Assembly: GCF_009826975.1 (NCBI RefSeq)
Contig: NZ_WUMO01000001.1
Span: forward strand, 372,001-436,000
DNA length: 64,000 nt
Origin: Flavobacterium sp. HBTb2-11-1
GTDB lineage: Bacteria > Bacteroidota > Bacteroidia > Flavobacteriales > Flavobacteriaceae
Reading direction: 5' to 3'
Shown: piece by piece, positions 55,049-63,420 of the stretch
Layout: each line of letters begins with the position of its first letter
Position numbering within the stretch: position 1 is the stretch's first letter
Program-made: the position numbers and the translations under genes
The notes under the pieces: model-generated
Databases searched by the model: none
The model's input: only the letters and a program-made list of their open reading frames with translations
Told to the model about the DNA's origin: nothing

Positions 55049-55241
55049 ACCGCAAAGGCGCAAAGAAGAAACGCAAAGGTTCGCAAGTTTTAATGCTTGT
55101 ATTTTTTCTCTCGCAGATCTAGCGGATTTAAAAAGATTTTTAAGTTATATTATTAAAAAATCTGTGCAAATCTTTCACCAAATTCAAAATCTGCATTATC
55201 TGCCAAATCTGCGAGAGAAATAAATTAAAAGCCTTTACGGT
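55049..55241. repeat. Nested inverted repeats, CCGCAAAGGC and TCTCGCAGAT words
   Basis: Outer arms ACCGCAAAGGC (55049-55059) and GCCTTTACGGT (55231-55241) differ at one position. Inner arms TTTCTCTCGCAGAT (55105-55118) and ATCTGCGAGAGAAA (55207-55220) are perfect. The region between the MHS gene and the tRNA holds no protein gene I can support. Confidence 0.8.
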
Positions 55242-55273
55242 TTTAAAAAAAAACAGAAAAGTATAAAAAACAA

Positions 55274-55302
55274 AAAACCCGAATATTTCTATTCGGGTTT
55301 TG
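55274..55302 (-). terminator. Terminator of tRNA-Phe
   Basis: AAAACCCGAAT / ATTCGGGTTTT, with a 6-nt loop. Read leftward it is followed by TTTTTTGTTTTT, directly past the tRNA 3' end. Confidence 0.85.
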
Positions 55303-55375
55303 TGGTACCTCCAGGGATCGAACCAGGGACACATGGATTTTCAGTCCATTGCTCTACCATCTGAGCTAAGGTACC
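55303..55375 (-). tRNA. tRNA-Phe (GAA)
   Basis: A 73-nt cloverleaf on the minus strand. The acceptor stem GGTACCT / AGGTACC is followed by discriminator A. The D-arm is GCTCAGATGGTAGAGC, the anticodon loop CTGAAAA in the stem ATGGA / TCCAT gives anticodon GAA, and the T-arm holds GGTTCGATCC. The 3' CCA is not encoded. It has its own promoter and terminator, and no integrase or attachment-site duplication is seen nearby. Confidence 0.96.
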
Positions 55376-55391
55376 GTGCTTGTTGCGGGTG

Positions 55392-55421
55392 CAAATATAT
55401 AATCATTTTTGGTTTGTGCAA
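55392..55421 (-). promoter_or_regulatory. Promoter of tRNA-Phe
   Basis: On the minus strand: TTG at 55419-55421 (within TTTTG), a 19-nt spacer and an exact -7 box TATATTTG (55392-55399), 16 nt before the tRNA 5' end. Confidence 0.7.
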
Positions 55422-55448
55422 AACATTTTTTAGAAAAAATCAATTCGT

Positions 55449-55456
55449 ATCTTCGC
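55449..55456 (+). promoter_or_regulatory. Candidate -7 box of coaX
   Basis: TATCTTCG, one mismatch from TAnnTTTG, 18 nt before the ATG at 55475. Confidence 0.35.
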
Positions 55457-55474
55457 AAAAGCAAAAAAGAAAAT

Positions 55475-56209
55475 ATGATTTTAACGGTCGATGTCGGAAA
55501 CACCAGAATTAAAGCATCTGTCTTTGAGGATAATACTGCTCTCGGAAATTTTGTTTTTGAAAAAAACGAACTCGAAAAAAAAATTGAAAAAATTTTAGAA
55601 AAATATCCAAAATGCTCCGATTTGGTCGTTGCTTCAGTCGGAAGTATCGAAAAACAATCATTTTTGTCCTTCGAAAATAAACTTAAAGTTCATTTTTTTA
55701 CCCACGAAGATGTTTTTCCTTTTCATAATAAATATGCAACACCAAAAACGTTAGGTATAGATAGGATGATTTTGGCAGCTGGTGCGACACTACAATTTCC
55801 AAAACAAAACCGTTTGGTTATAGATGCAGGAACTTGCATTACTTACGATTTTATCGACGAAAATGATAATTATTTGGGAGGAGCCATTTCTCCAGGACTT
55901 CGTTTGCGATACGAATCACTGCATAATTTTACGGCCAGACTGCCGTTATTAAGCTTAGAAGCGCCGGATTCTTATATAGGAAACTCTACCGCGCAAGCCA
56001 TACATTCTGGTGTTGTCAATGGTTTCGTCTATGAGATTGACGGTTTTATCGATGAATATCGCAAAGAGTTTTCAAATTTTATCATAATTTTAACGGGAGG
56101 CGATGCAGATTTTTTGGCTAAACGATTAAAAAATACCATATTTGCCAATTCAAATTTCCTTCTGGAGAGTTTGAGCCAAACATATCAATATAAAATCGAC
56201 AATGATTAA
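55475..56209 (+). CDS. coaX: Type III pantothenate kinase
   Basis: Phosphorylates pantothenate in the first step of coenzyme A synthesis. It belongs to the acetate-kinase-fold type III class, not the CoaA type. The N-terminal DVGNTRIKASVFE (residues 6-18) is the phosphate-binding motif; GIDRMILAAGA near 94-104 and VIDAGTCITYDF near 117-128 are the classical signatures, with GGAISPGLRLRYESL near 138-152. The ATG at 55475 gives the family start MILTVDVGN; the frame extends upstream without need. It overlaps the next gene by 8 bases. Confidence 0.95.
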   Translation: MILTVDVGNTRIKASVFEDNTALGNFVFEKNELEKKIEKILEKYPKCSDLVVASVGSIEKQSFLSFENKLKVHFFTHEDVFPFHNKYATPKTLGIDRMILAAGATLQFPKQNRLVIDAGTCITYDFIDENDNYLGGAISPGLRLRYESLHNFTARLPLLSLEAPDSYIGNSTAQAIHSGVVNGFVYEIDGFIDEYRKEFSNFIIILTGGDADFLAKRLKNTIFANSNFLLESLSQTYQYKIDND

Positions 56210-57431
56210 AAAAGTAATACTAAGCGCTTGTTTGCTTATATCGTTCGTTTCATTCGCTCAACAAGGTACTGCTTCACCTTATTCTTTTTTCGGAATAGGA
56301 GATGTGAGATTCAAGGGAACTCTTGAAAACAGATCTATGGCAGGAGTTGCAGTAGAGCAAGATACGATTCACTTAAATTTAGAAAATCCAGCAAGTTATG
56401 CCAGCTTAATTCAAACAACTTTTACAGTTGGAGGAACATTTGCGACTTCAAATTTAAAAACAACTTCTGCATCAGAAAAAGCACAGCGTTCTACTTTTGA
56501 TTATTTAGCATTAGGAATCCCAATGGGGAAATTTGGTGCTTCATTTGGTTTGATTCCTGTCACTTCAGTAGGATACAAAATTCGTAACGATAATTCTGCA
56601 ACAGAAGGGGCAACAAGTTCACAGCTTGACGGAAAAGGTGGTGTAAATAAAGTATATTTTGGTTTATCATACAAAATAATGAAAGACTGGAATATTGGGG
56701 TAGATGCACAGTATAATTTTGGAAAAATTACCACAACAAGTCTAGAAGCGATTACTGGAGTCCAAAACGGAACAGCAGAGGTAAATACTTCTGAGCTTTC
56801 TGGTACGGCATTTAGTTTTGGAACGATGTATCAGAAAAAAATATACAAAAAGGTTAGTATGTTTTCTAGTTTAAGTTACACTTTCTCAAGCAACCTGAAT
56901 TCAGATAATACCAGAGTTATTTCGGTTCAAGGAGATCCAGATCCTTATGTGGTTCCAACAGAATCAACAAAATTAAAACTGCCAAATAAATTAAGTATTG
57001 GATTAGGAGTTGGTGAGGCTAGAAAATGGCTTGTGGGGGCAAATATGACTTTTCAAGGAGACGGACAATTGGCAAATTATTACAATGCTGCTGATAACGT
57101 AAGATACGAAAGCTATTCTAAATATGCTCTTGGAGGATACTATCTTCCTAATTATTCTTCTTTTACAAGTTATATGAGCAGAATTACATATAGAGCAGGT
57201 TTGAAATATGAAAAAATTGGTTTGATCGTAAATAATGAATCAATTAAAGATGTCGGAATGTCATTGGGAGCAGGGATTCCAATTCCGGGATCATTTTCAA
57301 ATGTAAACTTAGGAATTGAATTTGGTAAACGAGGTACAACTTCTGCAGATTTAGTGCAAGAGAATTACGTTAATTTCAGTGTGAGTTTCTCTTTCAACGA
57401 CAAATGGTTCGTGAAGAGCAAATACCAATAA
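56202..57431 (+). CDS. Outer-membrane beta-barrel protein of unknown role
   Basis: A 409-aa exported protein. A signal peptide (about 1-19, SFVSFAQ) is followed by the conserved GTASPYSFFGIGDVRFKGTL and by repeating amphipathic beta strands to the end (NFSVSFSFNDKWFVKSKYQ). The pattern is reminiscent of FadL/OmpP1-like or PorV-like barrels, but I cannot place it in a named family. It lies between coaX and lptC; this order hints at a role in the cell envelope. Confidence 0.7.
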   Translation: MIKKVILSACLLISFVSFAQQGTASPYSFFGIGDVRFKGTLENRSMAGVAVEQDTIHLNLENPASYASLIQTTFTVGGTFATSNLKTTSASEKAQRSTFDYLALGIPMGKFGASFGLIPVTSVGYKIRNDNSATEGATSSQLDGKGGVNKVYFGLSYKIMKDWNIGVDAQYNFGKITTTSLEAITGVQNGTAEVNTSELSGTAFSFGTMYQKKIYKKVSMFSSLSYTFSSNLNSDNTRVISVQGDPDPYVVPTESTKLKLPNKLSIGLGVGEARKWLVGANMTFQGDGQLANYYNAADNVRYESYSKYALGGYYLPNYSSFTSYMSRITYRAGLKYEKIGLIVNNESIKDVGMSLGAGIPIPGSFSNVNLGIEFGKRGTTSADLVQENYVNFSVSFSFNDKWFVKSKYQ

Positions 57432-57470
57432 TCAAAACATATTATCTTTTAGAAGCTCATTACAATTTAC

Positions 57471-57478
57471 TACATTTG
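57471..57478 (+). promoter_or_regulatory. -7 box placed 4 nt before the lptC ATG
   Basis: TACATTTG is an exact -7 match and ends 4 nt before the ATG at 57483, the same geometry as at 17624-17636. No -33 TTG of the right spacing was found. Confidence 0.45.
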
Positions 57479-57482
57479 GCAA

Positions 57483-58040
57483 ATGAATTTACCAAAAAGA
57501 TATAGTCTCGTAGCTGTCACAGTTTTTGCTGTGACACTATTTTTTGGATGCGAAAGTAATTTTAAAGAAGTTCAGAAAATTAACTTCTCAGAATTTGTTC
57601 CTGCCAGCGATGCCGATACTGTAAATATTAAATATACAGACTCTGGACGCATTACAGGCGTTTTGATAAGTCCGAAAATGCTAGATTATTCAAATCTTGA
57701 TTTTCCTTTTACAGAATTTCCTAAAGGGATTGATGTTACCTTATACGATAAAAAGCAGAAACGTACCTTTATAAGAGGAAATTATGCAGTTTCGTATAAA
57801 AATACAGGAATCATTGATCTGATAGGAAAAGTGAAAATCACTTCAGAAGCTGGACAGGTTTTAGAAACAGAACAATTGTATTTCGACCAGAAAAACGAAT
57901 GGTTTTACACGGAAAGAAAATTTAAATTGACCGATACAAAAGGAGTTTCCCATGGTCAGGGAATAGATTTTAGCAAAGATTTTAAAGTGATTAATTCGCA
58001 ACGAATAAGTGGTGAAATTGAATCAAACGAAGAATTATAA
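57483..58040 (+). CDS. lptC: LPS export periplasmic protein LptC
   Basis: A 185-aa member of the LptC family, which carries lipopolysaccharide from the LptBFG transporter to LptA. An N-terminal hydrophobic segment ends LFFGC with a cysteine at residue 23, so it may be lipid-anchored, as often seen in Bacteroidota. The beta-jellyroll region includes FTEFPKGIDVTLYDKKQKRT near 73-92 and the GIIDLIGKVKITSEAGQVLE segment near 107-126. It lies in an envelope gene group with an outer-membrane protein upstream. Confidence 0.82.
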   Translation: MNLPKRYSLVAVTVFAVTLFFGCESNFKEVQKINFSEFVPASDADTVNIKYTDSGRITGVLISPKMLDYSNLDFPFTEFPKGIDVTLYDKKQKRTFIRGNYAVSYKNTGIIDLIGKVKITSEAGQVLETEQLYFDQKNEWFYTERKFKLTDTKGVSHGQGIDFSKDFKVINSQRISGEIESNEEL

Positions 58041-58044
58041 TATT

Positions 58045-58239
58045 ATGGGTTATTTAAAATATACACAATACGTTTACATCCTTTTTGCAGTTTTCTTTAC
58101 TTATGATGGTATCGTAAAACTAAATGAGGGTGATGAGAGCTATCCTTTATATTTTGTGATTGCAGGGATGGCTGTTTTTATGTTTTTCTTTAGAAGAAGA
58201 TTTCTTAACAGGCATAACGACAGAAACAAAAAACAATAA
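58045..58239 (+). CDS. Small membrane protein
   Basis: A 64-aa protein with two hydrophobic helices (about 7-22 and 32-48) and a basic C-terminus (RRRFLNRHNDRNKKQ). The ATG at 58045 is the natural start; a longer frame would overlap lptC. It lies 4 nt past the lptC stop and 3 nt before the CNNM gene, so it is part of the same transcript. The family is not known to me. Confidence 0.7.
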   Translation: MGYLKYTQYVYILFAVFFTYDGIVKLNEGDESYPLYFVIAGMAVFMFFFRRRFLNRHNDRNKKQ

Positions 58240-58242
58240 AAA

Positions 58243-59499
58243 ATGGAAATTAGTATTATAATAATCTGTTTAATACTAGCCGCCTTTTTTTCTGGGATGG
58301 AAATTGCTTTTACATCCGCCAACAAAATTTATCTCGAAATTGAAAAGAAACAAGACGATTTTTTGTCTCGAATCTTAACAAAACTGACCGAAAATCCATC
58401 TAAGTTTATTGCGGCCATGCTTATTGGCAATAATGTGGCTTTGGTGATTTACGGTTTTTTTATGGGCGATCTGATTTTAGGTTGGATGGCTTATTTTGGT
58501 CTATTTTTCTCTAATTGGTGGAATATTCTTATCCAAACACTACTTGCAGCATTTGTAGTTTTGCTGACTTCAGAATTTTTTCCGAAGGTATTTTTTCAGA
58601 TTTATGCCAATTCTTTAATTAAAATTCTGGCGCTTCCCGCTTATTTATTTTACCGGTTATTCTATTACATCTCTACATTTTTTATTTGGATCGCAGATTT
58701 TGTGCTAAGTAAATTTTTTAGGACGGAAGGAAATCAAATCCATTTGTTTAGCCGTATCGAGCTGGGAAATTATATTACAGAACAAATGAGTACAGTTGAA
58801 GAAGATGAAGAGGTGGACTCTGAAATCCAGATTTTTCAGAATGCTTTAGAATTTTCAAATGTAAAGGCGCGCGATATTATGACGCCTCGAACAGAAATTG
58901 TAGATATAGATTTGTTTGATACAGTCGAAGATCTGAAGGCTTTGTTTATAGAAACAGGATATTCTAAAATTATTATTAGCCAAAATTCATTAGACGACAT
59001 TGTAGGCTATGTTCATTCCTTTGATCTGTTTAAAAAACCATCAACGATAAAATCGGTTTTGATGACTGTCGAATTTGTTCCTGAAACAATTTTGATCAAA
59101 GATGTATTGAATTTATTGATCAAAAAACGAAAAAACGTTGCAGTAGTTTTGGATGAATATGGAGGAACTTCTGGAATTGTTACCATTGAAGATATTGTAG
59201 AAGAACTTTTTGGCGAAATCGAAGACGAGCATGATTTAGACGAAGAATTAATTGAAGAAGAAATAGAAGAGGGCAAATATTTGTTTTCAACCCGATTGGA
59301 TGTTGAATACTTGAATGAAACCTATAAATTGATGATTCCCGAAGAAGATTCGTATGGCACATTAGGAGGATTCATTGTCAATCATACTAAAGAAATCCCA
59401 CAAAAAGGGGATAAGATTGTAATAGATAAGTTTCATTTTTCTATTGTAGAGGCTTCAAATAAGAAAATAGAACTAGTCAAATTGACAATTAAAGAGTGA
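58243..59499 (+). CDS. CNNM/CBS-domain protein (hemolysin family, CorC/GldE-like)
   Basis: A 418-aa membrane protein. A CNNM (DUF21) domain with three or four helices (about 1-150) is followed by two CBS domains (about 205-325, with VKARDIMTPRTEIVDIDLFD and VLDEYGGTSGIVTIEDIVEE) and a C-terminal transporter-associated CorC_HlyC domain (about 340-415). Such proteins handle magnesium or other divalent cations. GldE of gliding flavobacteria has this architecture, but its usual neighbours gldD and ssb are not seen here, so I do not name it gldE. Confidence 0.9.
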   Translation: MEISIIIICLILAAFFSGMEIAFTSANKIYLEIEKKQDDFLSRILTKLTENPSKFIAAMLIGNNVALVIYGFFMGDLILGWMAYFGLFFSNWWNILIQTLLAAFVVLLTSEFFPKVFFQIYANSLIKILALPAYLFYRLFYYISTFFIWIADFVLSKFFRTEGNQIHLFSRIELGNYITEQMSTVEEDEEVDSEIQIFQNALEFSNVKARDIMTPRTEIVDIDLFDTVEDLKALFIETGYSKIIISQNSLDDIVGYVHSFDLFKKPSTIKSVLMTVEFVPETILIKDVLNLLIKKRKNVAVVLDEYGGTSGIVTIEDIVEELFGEIEDEHDLDEELIEEEIEEGKYLFSTRLDVEYLNETYKLMIPEEDSYGTLGGFIVNHTKEIPQKGDKIVIDKFHFSIVEASNKKIELVKLTIKE

Positions 59500-59547
59500 T
59501 TTTTTAAATTAATGAAAAAAAATGTTGAAAATAAAACGCTAGTTGTA

Positions 59548-59576
59548 TTGTTATTAACTAGATAATTGTATTTTCG
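59548..59576 (+). promoter_or_regulatory. Promoter of the PpiD-like gene
   Basis: TTG (59548-59550), an 18-nt spacer and TATTTTCG (59569-59576), the one-mismatch TTCG form of the -7 box, 30 nt before the ATG at 59607. Confidence 0.45.
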
Positions 59577-59606
59577 CAAACTGAATATAAAATTAACGAT
59601 AATAAA

Positions 59607-61706
59607 ATGGCAGTTTTAGCAAAAATTAGACAGCGTTCCGCTTTATTGATAGGAGTTATTGCACTTGCATTATTTGCATTTATAATACAAGATCTATTCA
59701 CAAGAGGAACATTTGGTCAAAGTTCAAAAGATGTAGGAAGCATCGATGGAAAAGATATTTCATTTGAAGACTTTAGAGTTAAAGTTAGTAATGTTGAAAA
59801 AAGTGGGCAAGGTATAACTTCCACTGAAGCTGCAAACAGAGTTTGGGATCAAGAAGTTTCAATCGCTTTATTGTCATCGCAATTTGATAAATTAGGATTG
59901 AGAGTTGGTGAAAAACACATTTTAGAGGTTTTAAAATCAGATCCAAATATTGGTAAAAACCCAATGTTCTTAAACGCAGCAGGAATTTTTGATGTTGTTA
60001 AGTTCAAAGATTATTTTAAATCAAACCCAGAAGCAGCACAATATATTGCTCAAAAAGAGAAAGATGCTGAATTGAACGCAAAATTTCAAATCTATAATAC
60101 TTTAATTAAATCAGGCCTTTACACAACTGCTAGTGAAGGAAAATTAAAGTATGAAATGGAAACTAACAAAGTAAGTTTTGCTTTTGCAGCTGCTCCTTAT
60201 TCTTCTATTAAAGATAGTGAAGTAAAAATCTCTGACGACGAGATTGTTGCTTACATGAAGAAAAACGAGAAAAAATTCAAAGCAGATGCAACTCGCGAGA
60301 TTCAATACGTTTTAGTTGAAGACAAAGCTTCTAAAGAAGATGAGGCTGAAATTAAAGCTAAATTAACTGCATTATTATCAGGAAGTGTTGTTTATAACGC
60401 AAAAACTGGTAAAAATGACACATTGCCAGGATTTAAAAACGCTACAAACATTGCTGAATTTGTAAATGCAAATTCTGATGTTCCTTACGATTCTACTTAT
60501 GTTCCTAAAAATGCATTGCCAGCTGTTGATGCTGACAAATTATTCAGCTTGCCTGCTGGAGCAATCTACGGACCATATGTTTACGGAAGATACTATGCAA
60601 TTTCTAAATCTCAAGGATTTAAAGCTGGTGTTAATGCAAAAGCTAGTCATATCTTAATTGGTTACGAAGGATCTCAAACTCCAAACCCAAAAGAAAAAAG
60701 AACTAAAGAAGAAGCTAAAGCTAAAGCTGAAGAAATTTTAGCACAAGTACAGGCTAATCCTGATAGTTTTATGATGTTGGCTTTTACAAGTTCTGATGAT
60801 TCATCTGCACAGCAAGGTGGTGACTTAGGATATTTTGGGCCAAACCAAATGGTAAAACCTTTCAATGATTTTGTATTCAGCAACGGAATTGGTAAAGTTG
60901 GTTTAGTAGAAACTCCTTTCGGATTTCACATTATCAAAATTACAGATAAACAAGACGGAATTCGTTTAGCTACAATTGCTCAAAAAATTGAGCCTTCAGA
61001 AGCTACTTCTGATAAAGTATTTACATTGGCAACTAAATTTGAAATGGATGCTGCTGATAAAGACTTCAACGCTGCTGCTAAAGAATTAGGATTAAAAGTG
61101 GCTCAGCCAGTTAATGCAAAAGCTATGGATGAAGCGTTTGGACCATTAGGAAACCAACGTAACATTGTAAGATGGGCTTTTGACAAAGAAACAGATAAAG
61201 GAGACGTTAAACGTTTTGAAATTGCAAACGTAGGACACGTTATTGCACAATATAAAGGTGAAAACAAATCTGGTTTAGTTTCTGTTGATATGGCAAGGCC
61301 TTATGTAGAGCCTATCTTGAAAAATAAGAAAAAAGCAGAATTGTTAAAAGCTAAAATGCAAGGTTCAAGCCTTGAAGCTATTGCTAAAGCTGCAGGAGTT
61401 GCTGTTCAGCAAGCTACTGATGTAACTCTTGATAATCCAGTTCTTCCTGGTGGAGTTGGGCAAGAGCCAAGAGTTGTAGGTAATGCATTTGCTTTAACTG
61501 CAAACAAAATTTCTGCTCCAATTGAAGGAAACACAGGTGTTTATGTAGTTAAAAACATCAAAACTGTAAAAGCTCCTGCAATTGCTAATCATGCAGCATA
61601 TGTAGAGAAAGTAAAAGCTCAAAGCGCATCTGATGTGAATAGAGTATTGCCAGCCTTGAAAAACAATGCTAAAATTGAAGATAACAGATTACAATTTAAT
61701 TACTAA
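59607..61706 (+). CDS. PpiD-like membrane-anchored peptidyl-prolyl isomerase
   Basis: A 699-aa periplasmic folding factor anchored by one N-terminal helix (about 12-31, LLIGVIALALFAFIIQDLF). A SurA-type N-domain (about 40-230) is followed by a parvulin domain near 345-450 with KASHILIGYEG, a K/E-rich linker, GGDLGYFGPNQMVKPF and FGFHIIKI. The C-terminal region (about 455-699) includes a second, degenerate domain. This is the PpiD/SurA group that assists folding of outer-membrane and secreted proteins. It has its own promoter and terminator. Confidence 0.92.
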   Translation: MAVLAKIRQRSALLIGVIALALFAFIIQDLFTRGTFGQSSKDVGSIDGKDISFEDFRVKVSNVEKSGQGITSTEAANRVWDQEVSIALLSSQFDKLGLRVGEKHILEVLKSDPNIGKNPMFLNAAGIFDVVKFKDYFKSNPEAAQYIAQKEKDAELNAKFQIYNTLIKSGLYTTASEGKLKYEMETNKVSFAFAAAPYSSIKDSEVKISDDEIVAYMKKNEKKFKADATREIQYVLVEDKASKEDEAEIKAKLTALLSGSVVYNAKTGKNDTLPGFKNATNIAEFVNANSDVPYDSTYVPKNALPAVDADKLFSLPAGAIYGPYVYGRYYAISKSQGFKAGVNAKASHILIGYEGSQTPNPKEKRTKEEAKAKAEEILAQVQANPDSFMMLAFTSSDDSSAQQGGDLGYFGPNQMVKPFNDFVFSNGIGKVGLVETPFGFHIIKITDKQDGIRLATIAQKIEPSEATSDKVFTLATKFEMDAADKDFNAAAKELGLKVAQPVNAKAMDEAFGPLGNQRNIVRWAFDKETDKGDVKRFEIANVGHVIAQYKGENKSGLVSVDMARPYVEPILKNKKKAELLKAKMQGSSLEAIAKAAGVAVQQATDVTLDNPVLPGGVGQEPRVVGNAFALTANKISAPIEGNTGVYVVKNIKTVKAPAIANHAAYVEKVKAQSASDVNRVLPALKNNAKIEDNRLQFNY

Positions 61707-61730
61707 TTAAAAAGTACTTCATCTCATATA

Positions 61731-61771
61731 AAACCCGAAACGCTTTAAGTGTTTCGGGTTTTTCTTTTTTT
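61731..61771 (+). terminator. Terminator of the PpiD-like gene
   Basis: AAACCCGAAAC / GTTTCGGGTTT with a 9-nt loop, followed by TTCTTTTTT. Confidence 0.9.
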
Positions 61772-61882
61772 AGAAATCAGCAATTCTGTTTTGTAAATTT
61801 TTACTGTTAATTTTCTGAAAGTATATAGGAATTATCGAAATTTAATTTAAAAAACTTGTGATATTCAAATTATTACAGTTAA

Positions 61883-61914
61883 TTTGCTCGATTTTTAATT
61901 TTAACATATTTTTG
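61883..61914 (+). promoter_or_regulatory. Promoter of the unknown gene at 61976
   Basis: A -33 TTTG (61883-61886), a 20-nt spacer and an exact -7 box TATTTTTG (61907-61914), with a leader of about 55-60 nt. Confidence 0.65.
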
Positions 61915-61975
61915 GCTTTTGCCACACAATAAAATAAATTATCCAAAAAACAAAAGCTTAATAATAAATCATTTA

Positions 61976-62419
61976 ATGTTTTTTACTTTTAAATTTTTTA
62001 GAAAAAAGCCAAGAGTATATACCAAAATAGAAAGTCATATCTATGGTATTATTACAGAGCTTTTAAAAGTGAGCAGCACCGACATCAATGTTGATGAATT
62101 GGGTGGAAAGTATTATTTGAGTAACGAAGAACAGCATTTTAAAGTTACTATTTTGAGCAATGATTATGTAATCAGGCTAACCAATACACATGATTCTGTA
62201 GCTGAAAAATATGATAAGGTTTTTGTTGAAGATGTGCTAAAAGCCGTAAAAGAAGAAAAACACAGACGGATGGAAGTGGTTTACGATTCGATTACCAATA
62301 GCATCGAAAAAATGGCAGAGCGCTTGCACAATAGACTTATAGAGTCAAATGAGCAGGAAAGCAAATCGGTTCGTCGTTTGGAGACAAAACATGTTAAAAC
62401 TAAAAAAGCAAATTATTAG
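61976..62419 (+). CDS. Conserved hypothetical cytosolic protein
   Basis: A 147-aa protein with a basic start (MFFTFKFFRKKPRV) and a middle region of mixed alpha/beta (IYGIITELLKVSSTDINVDE and FKVTILSNDYVIRLTNTHD). A charged helical C-terminus (EKYDKVFVEDVLKAVKEEKH onward) ends in a lysine-rich tail. The frame can be read back to a TTG at 61919, but that start overlaps the expected transcription start. I do not recognise the family. It is convergent with the GYDIA kinase gene. Confidence 0.65.
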   Translation: MFFTFKFFRKKPRVYTKIESHIYGIITELLKVSSTDINVDELGGKYYLSNEEQHFKVTILSNDYVIRLTNTHDSVAEKYDKVFVEDVLKAVKEEKHRRMEVVYDSITNSIEKMAERLHNRLIESNEQESKSVRRLETKHVKTKKANY

Positions 62420-62430
62420 TTGTAATTGCT

Positions 62431-63339
62431 TTATAGAATCATTTCTTCATAAGTCAAAATTGTCTCATATCCTTTATTAAAGAAATATTCTTTCGGATTT
62501 TCTTTAGAAACCACCAGAATAAAATCTCCGCCCCAAGCTCCAAGACTTTTAATTACGCCGTTGAAATCTGGAAAAACTGCCTCTTTTATAGTCTGCATTT
62601 CTAAAACATTGCTCAGATGAATTTCGTGTTTTTGTACCGCAGCAGCAAATTCTTTTAATGTTTTGGCATGAAGTATTGCGTTTGTGATTTTATTATTTTG
62701 CGCAACACTTTCTGATAAATGGCTATTTTTATGATTGTTGTATGAATAGATAGCAGATTTACTGTTTTGTTTTTTATTTAGATAAACAAAATAAAGATGC
62801 TCTTTAAAATCTGGATTAAATTCTACTTGCTGTACAAAATTATCTTTTATTCGGTATAAAACAGGAGTGTTGTTTTGTGCGCATGCAATATCGTAACCGC
62901 TTCCGCCAAAACTGTTTTTAAGTAAAGTATAGGCGTTAATTCCAGCCCATTGTGCAATGTTATTGATAAGAGTAGAAGAAGTTCCTAATCCCCAGTTTCT
63001 TGGAAAACTTAAGTGTGTGCTTACTATATATCCGTTGGCATTATCAATAAATTTTGGATTTAAAATATAAGCTTCATGCAGAATATTGACCAGTGTTGAT
63101 TTTACGGTATCAATTTGCGGATCTGAACCTTTTATAACTTCATCGAACGAGATTGTTTCCTCAAACCATAAATGTTTGTCGTAATCATAACTTTTCCATT
63201 CGATCTGCTTGTTGTCTGAATCTTCAATGACCAAATCTTGGCCAAATTTTGTAGGCAATGCAAAAGCATCTGCTCCGTCTAAAACGAGATATTCACCAGC
63301 GATAAAAAGTTTTCCGTTACTATAAAAGGTTGTTGACAT
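62431..63339 (-). CDS. GYDIA-family GHMP kinase (candidate mevalonate-pathway kinase)
   Basis: A 302-aa GHMP kinase. It begins NGKLFIAGEYLVLDGADAFA (residues 8-27), the phosphate/ATP loop is WGLGTSSTLINN near 116-127, and the defining GYDIA motif is at 148-152 (GGSGYDIACAQNN). The C-terminal GAWGGDFILVV segment matches the third GHMP motif. Family name and neighbour (HMG-CoA reductase, 79 nt upstream on the same strand) point to the mevalonate pathway, perhaps the phosphomevalonate kinase step. A longer frame from 63387 begins in repeat DNA, so the ATG at 63339 is used. Confidence 0.85.
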   Translation of the reverse strand: MSTTFYSNGKLFIAGEYLVLDGADAFALPTKFGQDLVIEDSDNKQIEWKSYDYDKHLWFEETISFDEVIKGSDPQIDTVKSTLVNILHEAYILNPKFIDNANGYIVSTHLSFPRNWGLGTSSTLINNIAQWAGINAYTLLKNSFGGSGYDIACAQNNTPVLYRIKDNFVQQVEFNPDFKEHLYFVYLNKKQNSKSAIYSYNNHKNSHLSESVAQNNKITNAILHAKTLKEFAAAVQKHEIHLSNVLEMQTIKEAVFPDFNGVIKSLGAWGGDFILVVSKENPKEYFFNKGYETILTYEEMIL

Positions 63340-63349
63340 ACTATTTATT

Positions 63350-63420
63350 ATTGGAAAATTCCAATTTTCTAAAATTCCAAATCCCAAAATTGGAATTTGG
63401 AATTTAAAATTTGGAATTTT
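63350..63420. repeat. Inverted repeat, TTGGAATTTGGAATTT family
   Basis: AAAATTCCAAAT (63370-63381) pairs perfectly with ATTTGGAATTTT (63409-63420). Further AATTCCAA and TTGGAATT words lie between. It fills the gap between HMG-CoA reductase and the GYDIA kinase and overlaps the reductase stop. Confidence 0.75.

Noticed and set aside
55140..55334. A 64-residue leftward frame overlapping the tRNA
   Set aside because: It is made of repeat and tRNA sequence and has no coding character.
55303..55375. tRNA-Phe as an integration site of a genomic island
   Set aside because: No integrase, no duplicated tRNA 3' end and no change of gene character is seen on either side.
58243..59499. Assignment as gliding protein gldE
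   Set aside because: The architecture fits, but the usual neighbour gldD is absent, and other CNNM/CBS paralogues have the same layout.
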